Shown in pieces: positions 34,301 through 45,928 of a stretch of 64,000 bases of DNA. The stretch is from Actinernus sp. WN-2022 (taxonomy: Eukaryota; Cnidaria; Anthozoa; Actiniaria; Actinernidae), in contig JAOWCC010000936.1 of assembly GCA_030867875.1 (NCBI GenBank), positions 82,059,032-82,123,031 on the forward strand. The letters are read 5' to 3'. Both the position numbers and the translations under genes were made by a program. The first letter of the stretch is position 1. Each line of letters starts with the position of its first letter. The notes under the pieces are model-generated. The model made no database searches. It saw only the letters and a list, made by a program, of their open reading frames with translations, and had not been told where the DNA came from.

Positions 34301-37300
34301 CTTCAAATTGTTGTTAATTTCAATGAACATCTGACACGTCACCATGTAGCGGGTTTTTACAGCTAATAAACCTTGCAGGCCTCATCAAAGAGTACAAAAT
34401 AAAGTACATGTACATATCATCAAAACTCGAAATTCGTTAATAATACTGTGTTCTGCTTCCCTTTAGTCCCACCAACGTCAGCTCCAATCTGCAAACCACC
34501 GACGACCGCTCCTACAGGTATAATGACTCATTATCTCCTTACTTAATCTTACGTCATAATTACTTGCGCATCAGGCGTTGCTCTCGATCGAGTTCACAGC
34601 TCCAGATTCAATTCAAATAAAACTGCCAAGATACTATTTATTATATTAATTTCACTTTTCTTATTCAACCTTATCTTTCCAAAATAAATCTCATATATTT
34701 CTCATATGTTTCTATCTATTCATTTTTCCCTCAATTATTTTCCATGTGGTAGTGATCAACTCGAAAGCCTCTGGCTCCCTTGACAACTAGGCACCTTTCC
34801 TCAAATTGTAACTATTATAATTCAATTTTTATTACTACTTTTTTTCTAATCTTTCTGTAAGGAAGTATGTACCATTAACCAAAATAGTGCAAAATAAAGA
34901 ACTTGAACTTCAGCTCCAGCCGGCAAAGCACAGACTGCAATTCACTTAAAAGTTTAAAGCCAGATAATGTCTCCGCTCCGTCTGTGAACAACAAAGTCGA
35001 CTCAACTGTAAAATTAATTTACTAATGCAAACCATTTTACTTCAGATCCGTGTTCCTCGTACAAAGAACTAAACAGCGTAGACCGAGCGATGGGTTTTCA
35101 TGATCCAACTATCACTAAATGTGACAAGTCACTAAGCCCCGGATGGTACCGGTTTACCGGGGGGTCTGGGACACAGATGGCATCAAGATGTGTTCGTCAA
35201 AACCATTGTGGTACCCAGGCTCCTGGATGGCTAAACGGCCGTCACCCTGGTAACGGGTTAGAAGTGACGCGTCAGGTTTGCTTCAACTGGAAAAACAACT
35301 GTTGTTTCTTCAAGTCTGACGTCACAGTACGTAACTGCGGCGGTTCTTACTACGTATACAAGATTAGTGTGCTACCGTCTGTGTGTAGTTTGAGAATGTG
35401 TGGGAATGGAACAGGACTTGGTAAGGGTTACATTATAAGTTCACCTCGATTCAAATTGATTAAAACTCACTGAAGTTGGAATATAATTGAAAGAGGCAGC
35501 TATTTCTTGCTGTACATGTATATCCATCACTCAGCCCATCATACCCACACCAATCATACTCACTTCATGCTACTGATCAGACAACTAGAGGCTCTTCGGG
35601 GTATTTTTGTCGGCCAAGTTTTATTTTGGGTTACCTGTGGTGAGTGATCAAGTTTTAAAATAAAGATTGGAACGAGGTAAACGAACCGCACACCACAGGC
35701 AACCCAACATTAACTTGTCCGAATGAAACACTCAGAATACACATCATCTTGCTTACGATCTGTAATGTTGTGTCGTTATGTTTATAGCAGCCTCTAGCAG
35801 ACTATCTACCCATCTGTGCTTCAGTCCACCATCATCTTGCTTTAGTACCATCTGTAATGTTGTGTCGTTATGTTTATAGCAGCCTCTAGCAGACTATCTA
35901 CCCATCTGTGCTTCAGTCCACCATCATCTTGCTTTAGTACCATCTGTAATGTTGTGTCGTTATGTTTATTTAGAAACAACGAAGCCTCCAACCTCTGCAC
36001 CAATCTCCACGCGGCCTCCAGGTACTGTTATCAACAGTGACTTGTGAAGCTCTTTAACGCTTTCTGCGTACTTTACAAACAGAAACAAGTTTACTGTCAT
36101 ATTCACTATAGTCCATATATTTGTTTAGTTTCAGAATGCTCCTCGTACGAAACTCTCGATTCCTTTGATCGTTCAGTGACGTTCTCAAACTCCAGCGTGA
36201 TGAAATGCGACTATTACCTCATCCAGGGTTGGTTCAGACTGATGGGAAATGCTGGAACACGATTGGCTAATAAGTGTCCTGCCATCGGAAGCTGTGGTAC
36301 AAGGGCTACTGGGTGGTTACAAGGCTCACATCCGGGTATCTCAGACGGCACTGTAACACGTAAAGTGTGTTTTCACTGGACCAGTGGTTGTTGCCAGTGG
36401 TCTGTGGATGTTCGCGTGAGAAACTGTGGTGGTTACTATGTGTACGAACTGCCACCTGTACCTGCCTGTCATCTGCGTTACTGTGGCAACATAACATCTA
36501 GTAAGTACTGCATGAACATGACATGGGTACAGGGTGAACCAACACTCTGCATTTTTATTTTGTCCAAAAGAAAACGTCGTAACTTTCTTTTAATAAAAAA
36601 ATAATGAATATTTTACCAATGAACCAATCTGCTTAAATGGTTCTTCTGTTTTGAATTAAGGTCATCAGTAATTGGTAGTTTTCATCGTCATGACAACGCG
36701 ATCGCAAAATTGGTTTGCATTGATAAAATCAAATAAAACATCTTGGTCCTTGTAGAACTACCAAAAATACACTTATAAACCAAATTGAGGAACATTAGAT
36801 TATTTCCCAACGGAGCTGTTTGTCAATGAAAGTACCACAATTTTACAGTACTTTGTATGCGGCCGCCATCTTGGTGTCCCTCTCTGGGGCACAAACATGG
36901 CGTCCATAAAACGAAAATACATATAAAGCTAAGTTCCCATCAAAATCATTGGTTTTCAATTCAAAACTCTTTGAATGCAACTTTTAAAGATTTATCGAGT
37001 TAAAAAAAAGAAATTTACACATACAATTACATGGATTTTTATGCCTTACGGAAAACGTCATAAAATTCAAAAATTATTTACTCCGGAACAATACACCATA
37101 TCGACGTGAATTTTTCTGTGTAGGCTTCTATTATCGATGTCTAGAATATATACAAACAACACCTTTGTAGGACTTATAGTTTAGATTTTAGTGTTTTGAT
37201 GACGTCACATGAAAACCAAGAATTGACAATTCGTATTGTCTATCTATTTAAGCCGTATTATTAGCATATAGTAGATAGCTATTTAGTCACTAATGAGTGA

Positions 37301-39153
37301 TCCAGTCTCATCTTGTTCATGAATACAGACTGGCTTCTGAATAACGTTCTTAAGATAAGAAAAGATCGACAACTAAACAGTATCCTTTTGACTTGTAGAC
37401 CCGCTAGCACCATCATCTATGCCTGCTACTGTCAAGCTACCAACAAGCGCATCCACAGCGTTACATACTACAACAGGCGTGACAAGAAGCACGACCGTTA
37501 CCGCACCAGTAACAGGTATGTTTTCAGTTGTGTGACTAAATATCAAAATGGAAGAACTCGCAAGGCTTTTAATGTAACTGTAACCGATGGTCAACGCATT
37601 TACTGACGCCAATCTCAATTCTCATCATTTATTTAGCAACGCATCCTCCCATTGCAACGTCGACCAATCAGCAGCCAATATCGCTGCCAACCACTACACC
37701 TTTACCTGGTAAGAACGATAGTAAGACTAAATGCCATTATGATAAAAAAAACTTTTGCTGTGCGAATCAGATTGTGAAAGTAAAAGTACTAAATACTTAC
37801 CGTGCCAAATCTTAAGTCGAAATTCCTACCGGAAGTGCGATTATTTTAACCGTAATTTCCACCTCTCACTGTCCGCCATAGCTCGGTTTAGAATTGAGTG
37901 ACGTCATCCAATCAACGCAGAAGGGAAGAGCAAGCTTTATATCAGAACGTCTACAGAGCTTGTATTCCGCACAGTTCGAACTATACACGCCTTCAGTTAG
38001 TCGCTGCGTCATGCAAGTGTTGATTGGATGACGTCACGTACAGACCGCTTTAACAAAGAATCGCGGAGTAATGGCGGACGGATTTTCACGGGTTTATGCA
38101 CTATAAACCGAGCCAAGAGTCAGTAGACCGTATACTGATTAAAGTTATAGCGATTCGTACAACTTTAAGCCTAAAGATTCGATTTTTGTTTAAATAATAC
38201 AAAAACAAACTTTAACCCCCCCCCCCTAATTAGGGATTTCATTTCATGAAATGTTTTTTTTTGCATTGTTTATAAGGAGGGTTTCTATTTAGTGTCGTAC
38301 AACCAAAACCAGTGAACCAATCAAAGGAGCAAGTAAAAACATAAATGAACCAATCCACGAACTGAAATAATTCACGAGTGGTTTTACTTGAACCAAATCA
38401 CGAGGAAAATTAAACGCAATCATGAATAACTAGCCAATCAAATTCGACAGCAATCACCTAATTACTTTTCAACACTCAATCGAAAATCTAGCGTACCTGT
38501 AGCTTTACTCCCCAAATTGTACCGGCTCTGGTTCAACTGACTACTGGTATGCATTTGTTTGTATTTCTCCATATCTTACTTTGACTCATCTAGCAGCAAG
38601 TTCTAATTATAGATCATCTCGCAATCTCTCTCTGTCTCGTACAGTTCGTCTCGTAGGAGGTACCTTTTCATCAGAGGGTCGAGTTGAGGTCTGGTATAAT
38701 GGCCAGTGGGGCACTATCTGTGACGACCAGTGGACCCTTAAAGGTGCGCATGTGATATGTCACATGCTCGGCTACCCACGTGCCCTAACAGCACCTCGGT
38801 GCGCCCACTACGGCCCGGGTCAAGGCGAAATCTGGCTTGATGATGTAAGTTGCCATGGAAACGAGCTGTCAATCAACGAGTGTAGACACAGGGGGTGGGG
38901 CGTGCATAACTGTCGACACTCGGAGGACGCCAGTGTTGTATGTGAGGATCTTTTGCATCCAAAAAGACGGGAGAAGGAAAGAAAAGAAGCTACAAATCGA
39001 AAACCAAAGCTAAAAATCTCAACGCGAAAACTTGGTCCAGAAGAAAAAGAAAAAGAGACTACAAAGCCTCAAAAACCAAAACCGAAAATCTGGACGGCGA
39101 GAAAAAATAGACCGGTGATCTGGACAACAGGAAATGTGTTCGGTCAACCGTGA
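31317..39153 (+). CDS. Gene D: secreted mosaic protein, WSC-like + 3 D8C + SRCR (11 coding exons, 797 aa)
   Basis: Exons: 31317-31383 (signal peptide), 31746-32060 (WSC-like: VGCYRDN, YFGLQFYGECWSG, GVGQNHANYVYKL), 33617-33664 (linker), 33815-34189 (D8C-1), 34467-34517 (linker), 35046-35420 (D8C-2), 35974-36021 (linker), 36135-36500 (D8C-3), 37399-37515 and 37637-37708 (Ser/Thr/Pro linkers), 38594-39153 (SRCR plus tail). All ten introns are phase 1 and all borders GT-AG; the joined frame is open to the TGA. Each D8C has PGWYR or QGWFR, CGT-x4-GW, a CFxW block with CC, RNCG and a C-terminal CGN. Sequons NRS and NSS precede the second cysteine of D8C-1 and D8C-3. The SRCR has VRLVGG, GQWGTICDD, EIWLDDVSC and seven cysteines. 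The tail is Lys-rich with repeated KPK-x-KI and no membrane segment or GPI signal. A secreted recognition or matrix protein is inferred. Confidence 0.85.
33040..33520 (+). mobile_element. LINE reverse transcriptase C-terminal remnant in gene D intron 2
   Basis: Translating near 33065-33180 gives NINRIKIWDQIPEITK followed by NSFKKYIISVL, the usual end of CR1/L2-like reverse transcriptases. A (TTG)n stretch near 33474-33490 may be its 3' tail. It is non-functional. Confidence 0.6.
34640..34910. other. Possible LINE 3' UTR remnant in gene D intron 4
   Basis: AT-rich stretch ending GCAAAATAAAGAACTTGAAC, resembling a retrotransposon 3' tail. No coding residue remains. Confidence 0.3.
35761..35970 (+). 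repeat. 92-bp tandem repeat running into the acceptor of the 35974 exon
   Basis: TGTAATGTTGTGTCGTTATG starts at 35761, 35853 and 35945. The third, partial copy ends in TTTATTTAG, the acceptor of the linker exon at 35974. In copies 1 and 2 the same spot reads TTTATAGCAG, so each carries a potential decoy acceptor. Confidence 0.85.
36610..37390. other. Gene D intron 8, nothing recognised
   Basis: AT-rich intronic sequence. A CATCTTGG-type segment near 36866 resembles ends of MITEs elsewhere in the window, but no inverted partner was seen. Confidence 0.4.
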
Positions 39154-39449
39154 ATAGTAGGTACCAATTACTTGAGAAGAGAGTATAGGTTAAACAATTA
39201 ACTCATTATGTTAACGAGTAAAAACCACTTTAATATTTCTAAAAGCCAAATGAAGAAAGCTAGCTATATATCCATTACATCTTCTAAGTAACTGACCCAC
39301 ATTACTTTGGAAACATTTCTTGACTACATAATGTTTGAAAACATGAAAATAATAAAAGTTTATTTTTTATCACCTGTAAATATTTAGAATGCTGTAAACA
39401 ATTAAAATTTTCCTTACATCATTTTTCTGAACATAGCCCTTCCAAACAG

Positions 39450-40085
39450 ACATATACAAATCTAGACTATTAACTCTAAAGCTTTTACCTTTATGTTACT
39501 GGTATGAATATCTTGACCTCATCTTCTTGTATAAGGCGAAACACGGTTTAGTAACCTTAGTTCCAGATGTTTTGCTAAAGCTTGTATCGACTTGTAAACA
39601 GGGTGAATTTAAGCATCTCTCTACGTTCGATGGATAACTCACTTAATCTTATTACTTATCAGATTCTTAATGTCAAGACCCTGTGTTACCAAAAATAATA
39701 GTTATTTTATAAGAGCTTCCCGAACTTAGTATACACTTCCACACGAACTGCGTAAATCAGATATCTCTTTACCTAAGTTTAGATCATTACTATTTAAATA
39801 TTACGTGTCTGCCATCACTTCTGTATTTGACATCGAGAACCCTAGGTCTTGGAACGGCTGAAATGTCACCAGGCAAGACAGTTAAGCTGCTTTTAGGTTT
39901 AATTAAGTATTGTAATTAGATCATTTATTGTAATTTTATTTTTCATAGGAAACCAACGTAATTGGCTAACGCTGTGTTGGCTCTCCTGGCCTCTATGTTT
40001 TGTTTGTTGTATATTTTACTTTATTTTATTTTGTATCTTCCATTATGGCCGAAGTAAATAATTTTAAAAATATTAATAATTTATA
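39450..40085 (+). mobile_element. LINE reverse transcriptase C-terminal remnant, downstream of gene D
   Basis: Near 39490-39600 the translation reads YEYLDLIFLYKAKHGL then VPDVLLK, a typical thumb-to-C-terminus segment of L2/CR1-like reverse transcriptases. Stops and frameshifts follow. The tail ends in GAAGTAAATAATTTTAAAAA. Confidence 0.6.
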
Positions 40086-40146
40086 AATACAACCGTTTGC
40101 CGTAAAGGATAATAATTAGGTTATGTTAAAGACCCTATGTCGACCG

Positions 40147-40322
40147 TAAAGGCCTGGGCAAACGAGGAAACATTATATTTGTGAATTTCAGTGTTGTTTT
40201 GGTGAGCAAACGAAAACAGTACATTTGTGAATTTCAGTGTTGTTTTGGGAAACATTTGTTGCATTTTGGGAAACACTGAAATTCACAAATGTTACCGCAT
40301 CAATGTTTTGTCATTTGCCTTT
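40147..40322. repeat. 176-bp MITE
   Basis: The ends TAAAGGCCTGGGCAAACG and CATTTGCCTTTA are imperfectly inverted. Inside, TTTGTGAATTTCAGTGTT occurs twice directly and once inverted (AACACTGAAATTCACAAA). A small hAT-like non-autonomous element is a reasonable guess. Confidence 0.65.
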
Positions 40323-40975
40323 ATACTTTGCTAGAGTGTAGCTATTGTTGCATACAATAACAAGAACAAGAAGTTTATTTCACTCTAGATAATAAAATTG
40401 ACATTAACACAAAAACATCCAATACTAATTTTATACATTAATAATGCAAGAGGAGTAGGAAAGTTCTGAAAAAAACAACCACAGGGCTATCAAGTCAGAA
40501 CTACCTGTCAGGTCAGGTGATAATATCATTTATAATTACAAGCAAATACGAAAAAAAAAAAATTACAAAGCGAGAAACATGCATAGTTCTATGAGTTATA
40601 ATGTCGAGAGGGGAGACTTGCAGGCAATATAGTTAATGATGTTGATGAAGTTGCAGTAATAGTTTGAATTGTTATTACAGGTATTTATAACATAGAGGGC
40701 AAAATTACCCAATGACAGAGGGCTTTTTTTTCTTAATTGAGGGCAGTATTACTTGTACGCGATTGGTTGATTTGTTACCTAGCAACAGGCTTCGCGCTGT
40801 CAATTTTAGTTGCCTTCAGCTCGAGCGTACTAATGTGTTCCAAAAAGCGAACAAATAAGGATAATGACAGCAAAAAGTTTATTGGTGAGTCCGCTAATGA
40901 ATTTAGCCAATCAGAATACTCATTCTCAGGCCCTTTGCAATGTAAATATAGCATGCAAGCGAGGTTTTCGCTTCT

Positions 40976-41370
40976 GAACGAGGCTTATGCCAGGAGCCCC
41001 ATTACCAGGAGCGTCCATCTTCCCCACTGTGTCTGTACCCCAGCACAGAGGTAGATGAGGCTATTTTTAGAATTGCATTTCGCGCGAAAAAGAACAAAGG
41101 TAGGCTATTCTTAGCCAATCAGATAGCTAACGTTACTTCTCATTATCATTCTTCTCACTTTCAACGCGGGAATTCGAATTGCTGGTTTTCACTCAATCCC
41201 CAGAGATTCAAATGTTGGTGCCCCAACAAAAGAAGCTAACGAGGGATCTATTGTTTAACATGGCGGCGACCTCTTTTCGCGGGAATTTCGAATCTAAAAA
41301 TAGCCTCATCTACCTCTGTGCTGGGGACCCAACCCATAACAGAGGAACGCTCCTGGTAATGGGCTCCTGC
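40976..41370. repeat. Inverted-repeat element, about 395 bp
   Basis: CCAGCACAGAGGTAGATGAGG near 41039 pairs with CCTCATCTACCTCTGTGCTG near 41302, and TTACCAGGAGCG near 41002 pairs with CGCTCCTGGTAA near 41348. The arms are about 100 bases each. ATTAGCCAATCA-type CCAAT motifs occur nearby. No coding capacity. Confidence 0.75.
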
Positions 41371-42144
41371 TTATGCTTATGCTTCCGTCGTGTTCATTTT
41401 CACTAGAACATTAGTTTCTTATGCTTACGCTTCCGTTTCTGCTTCCGTCGCTTCCGTCGCTAGTGAAAACCAGCTTTAAGGTTTTGTTTTCAATGTCTTT
41501 GTCTCGCAAAATTTTGTCCTAATATTATAAACAAGTAATCGCATGGGTCCTCGTGAAATTAAGGTTTACATATACAGTACATTATTTTGTACATATTTAT
41601 ACAAGACTAATATATATATATATTAAGGATATAAATCTAACTGTCCTCAGCAGTATATCTATCGATATACAGAGATGAAACTTCTTTTTTTAAATAAATG
41701 CTTTTTAACTATTGATTTGGTCTTTTGAGATATCTCTTCCCATATCTTGATTCCATTTATAGTAATATATTTTAATTTAGAGCTAATATTGCTAGATTTT
41801 ATGAAATATGTTTGCCTCTTTAATTGTCTGGTATTATAATTGTGAATATCTGATAAAGGAATAAACATATCAACAAAAGTATTACCTATTCTTCTTTAAT
41901 ATATATCATGCATGAATAGAGCTGAGTTTAATTTATAAATGTCATCAATTTTTAGCAAATTTAATTGATGAAAAAGAGATGTAGTATGACTGTGCCACTC
42001 CTTGTTTGATATTAGTCTTTGAATTATTCCTAGAGGTTCAATACAGGAATTGAACGTGTTTCCCCAAAGTAGGATTCCATAATTTAAATGAGGAAGTAAC
42101 AAAGAATCATAACTGAATTTGCTTCAGGATTTTAGGTGAGGCAT

Positions 42145-43690
42145 CAGCCTAGTTCCTAGGCCTCTGGTTGGTATTTTGACTGAGTGGGTTAATGGGATCC
42201 CTGTGGTTTGTAATGGCTTGTGACGTCACCAACTGTCCCCAAGATGGCGACCACTCTTGATGACAAGGTGGAAGATAGTTCAAAGACTTGCATGCATCAG
42301 GTGATAGGAAAATCACATTGAGTTTTCTTATTCTAAAATGTTTGACGTTTGTGTAATTTCAAATGGTAAAAACCTGGCAAAATGTAGTCGCGGACTCGGA
42401 GTATTAAAATTTAAATTATCGAATATCGTGTATTTTTTAAAGCCGGTAATTTAATAAACTCACTCGTGAAGTAGACTTTATTCACCTTTATTCAACAAAT
42501 ACCTGGCACTTCGCTTCCAAGCTGTTCATCTTACAGATTTGGATTCGCTGCCCGTTGTTAACAGAGAAGAGAGACCGACAGCAGCAAGAGCCATCTTCAG
42601 TTTTTACCTAGTGGAATGAAAAACGGATAGAAGTTGTCGAGCCGTGAAACTCAACGCGATATTCACCTAGAGCGGGGTTCCTCCACGCCAAATCAGGCAA
42701 AGTGGTTTTCAAACCCAAGCAAAACTCTCTTAAAGAATCAAACCCATGCTTTGATATTTGCTCAAGCTCTTCACGAGCAAATGTATACCAAATCCGTGGC
42801 CGCCATATTGGTTCGAATTCTGCTTGGCCCAACCTCGTCCCCAGGGTCTTCTCGGTCAGATCCAAGATGGCGGCTACCCGAGAGAAGACCCTGGTAAAGG
42901 CTGGATCACGTGATCAAATACTGCCAGATTTTTTTGGAGTATTTTGTCACGTGATTTGGCGATCTAAGATGGCGGCCAAGCTAAATATGGGAATATTTCA
43001 TGACGTGTACAAACCATAGGTATCCCAATCCGGAGTGAGCGAGAAGCGATTAACGGTATTTCCACGCGGTGAACGATGCAGTGACTGACACGTCTACTAA
43101 ATGGCTCGAAATGGAGTTTACTTGGATAAAGAAACAGCAGAAAGGTATCACAAAGCTACCAGGATGTATCTAAGCTAGAAGAGAATCCTAAAAAGCCGTT
43201 CATTTTCCGTTATCGTTGAAGCGAAGCGATCGATAGCACATGTTCAGGTTTAACGGCTTCTCCTGGCTTTCCCACTGATGAAACTTACCAGAAACTACCC
43301 AATAATGCACTTCATCTATTACTCTACCTACACAACGTGTTTTAAGGTTATTTAAAATCGTTTTATTGATACAATTTTAGCAATCTAAACTATATACAAG
43401 TTCATCTCTCTGGACTCAGTCCGTTTGGCCAATAAAAAACATTGTTAGAACAACCCTTGCGTCATAATCGAAGAGCCAGTCAGAATACGTGACAGTTCAG
43501 CGTTTACCATGCAGGGTCTTCTCTCGGGTAGCCGCCATCTTGGATCTGACCGAGAAGACCCTGGGGGACGAGGTTGTGCTAGGCCTTCTGGTAACAGTGA
43601 GCAGTGACGTCACAATCCATTACAAATCACAGGGATCCCATTAACCCACTCAGACAAAATACCAAGCCAGAAGGCCTAGGGACTAGGCTG
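42145..43690. mobile_element. 1546-bp TIR element inserted in the LINE, with 9-bp target duplication
   Basis: Both ends carry arms of about 85 bases beginning CAGCCTAGT, then CCTAGGCC and TGGGTTAATGGGATCCC. GTGAGGCAT flanks both ends (42136-42144 and 43691-43699). Removing the element and one GTGAGGCAT joins the LINE segments YKAKH and the following residues. A 9-base duplication fits Mutator-like elements; if one base belongs to the TIR, 8 bases would fit hAT. No transposase is encoded. Confidence 0.85.
42829..43580. mobile_element. Inner TIR element nested in the 42145-43690 insertion
   Basis: CCAGGGTCTTCTCGGTCAGA with AAGATGGCGGCTACCCGAGA at the left is mirrored at 43512-43576. The arms are about 65 bases and nearly identical, extending through CAACCTCGTCC. 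It makes a third level of nesting: element in element in LINE. Confidence 0.75.
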
Positions 43691-45928
43691 GTGAGGCATG
43701 CTTTGCTTTATAGAGTATCCCAAGGGATTTAGAAGTTTTAATTTTAATATGCGCAATATGTTCATTCCAACTGAGATGTTTGTGTATGATTATACCAAGA
43801 TATTTTGTTGAAATTGTTTCTTCAAATATTTCGTCATTAATTTTAAACAGGAGGTGCCTTTCGGTTTTCTGTCTTCTAGGAGTGAAATTGACAAAATTAG
43901 ATTTATTTGTATTTAGTGTCAGTTTATTACATGATAGCCACTCCTGAATTTCATGCAATTCTTTATTTACCGTGGTCTCCAAGTTATTAATATTATCGCT
44001 TGAGTAGAATAGACTAGTATCATCTGGAAATAAGAGAACATTTAAATATTTGGATGAATTTGGACCTAGCCTTGCGGAACACCAAAGTTTACAGTACGTT
44101 TGTTGGAGAGTGTACCATTTATAGATACTAATTGTTGTCTATTGATAAGAAAAGACTTAAACCAATTTAAAGCTATTCCTCTTATGCCATAAGATTCCAT
44201 TTTGTCAAGTAATATATTTAAATTAATGGTGTCGAAGGCTTTAGCAAAGTCTAAGGAAATCACAGTAGTAAAATGTTTTTTTTTCCAAAGGATTCAATCA
44301 TATTATTTATTAAGTCTAAAACTGCTAGTATTGCTGATTTGCGTTTGGATCAGGTTCTTTTCCAAGAAATTTTGAAGCCCAATAAGCATAATCTGTTCAA
44401 TAAATTTCGAGAAAATAGGTAAAAGAGAAATTGGCCTGTACTATTAGCGACCTTTAGTTTTGATCCACTTTTATGAAGTGGAATATTTTTTGTATTTTTC
44501 ATTTTTCAGGGAAACAACCATTTACAAAGGAATCGTTTATTATGTGTTCTAGAGGAGAGGAAATGAGATGACTAACTAGTTTAATAAGTTTAATGACTGG
44601 AATGTCATAAATACCTGAGCTTTCACTAGGGTTTAATTTATCCCATATCAAACAACGAGTGTCGATTTAGAGGTCTGGGACCTAGAAACCGCCATTTTGA
44701 AAGTCAAGGCAGCTCTTCCAAATATGGAATATGGAATTTTCCTAATATGGAAGAAGCCGCGGGAAGTTCAAAACGACACTTTTGCTTGCTATTTTATTGA
44801 TATAAATGAGACACTGTACTTCAGTGGTGGATGTAGGACTAATAAAGAATGAATCAATAATATACAGGTTTCAAGATAGTCTTTGTGAGATTTCTTAGAT
44901 CAATGGCTTCATTTTTTAAACTAAATTGTTGCTATGTTATTAAAATAAGAATTAAATTTATTTTCAACTTGGAGAGGATCATTGTTTTCTTCAAGACAAA
45001 AATATTTATATTTTAGCGTGGTAATGTGGATAAGGTTTTTTATACCATGCCAAGTTTTTTTCATGTTTCCTTTAAATTTATTAAAATATTCTAAATAATA
45101 ATTACGTTTAGACGACCTAAATAAACGTTTAATCTTATTCCTATATCTTTGATAGTAATGTAAATAAGTCACTAGTTTCGAAATTATATATTCAGGGTTT
45201 GCTGGCTTGTTTTAATTTTCTTTTTGAAATAGCTTTTAATGGCACATGTTTGTTTATAATCCTTAGAAGTTCATTATGAAAAAAATGTATTTTTCATTGG
45301 TTGATGTTAGATAAGCTAAAGGTAAGTGGTTTTCTAAGTTCAAATCAGCTACATCATGAGCAAAGACTTCTTCATTTAAATGAGAGAATAAGTCTTTGCA
45401 AGGGATTTTAATTGATGCGTCTGTCAGTTAATAAAATTAAAAAAATATTTGTAGTTACATTATTTATGAATATGAGATCAATTAAAGAAGGCCGTTCTTC
45501 GCCCAGAAAAACTTGTAATTACTAGAAACTTGGAACCGCTTCGCATCGTACAACAGGGATTGTAAGCGCGGAGTTAAGTGATCGTAAATTCTCACATGTC
45601 CGACATCGATATGGGGGGCAAGCCCGCAGTTTAGATACTTCTTTCCTCGCTCCCATAACTTTATTCTTGGCCAATCGCCGAACAAATTTGCAGATTATAG
45701 CGTCCGGTCGGGAAGCCGGGCATTGTGAGCCCGTACACGATGAGCCGTGTCTATGTCCTGTAGAGACACATCTTTTACACCAAGAGTCGAAAAAAGGCAG
45801 AGGTTGGCAGTCATTTCTGTGTTCTCTCCGCCATTAGAGACATACTAACTATTTTAACGTTAAACTGGTAAAATAGCTGTAGGCCTCCATGGCGTCCATG
45901 CACTCGGCTATTTCTTCGGGGGTTTCTT

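Larger units (their letters stand above)
41640..45690 (-). mobile_element. Degenerate LINE (CR1/L2-like) on the minus strand, split by an insertion
   Basis: Reading 5' to 3' on the minus strand: an ORF1 C-terminal fragment (45482-45685, with YKFFWAKNG), a pre-reverse-transcriptase segment (44921-45172), a NYRPISLLPIFSK-like motif near 44420, SLDFAKAFDTINL to GVPQG at 44066-44263, an LFPDDTSLFYSS catalytic block near 44010, NKLTLNTNKS at 43683-43982, LPHLNYGILLWG at 41896-42102 and the C-terminal IKIWEEIS block at 41659-41868. The endonuclease is missing and there are frameshifts, so the element is dead. The reading frame breaks exactly at the 42145-43690 insertion. The catalytic block reads FPDD instead of the usual FADD. 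Confidence 0.85.

Noticed and set aside
38461..38536. Possible extra linker exon before the SRCR exon (PALVQLTTG)
   Set aside because: The open frame does not match a phase-1 acceptor; using TGTAG or TCTAG in the expected phase gives a stop. The 37708-38594 junction is in frame without it.
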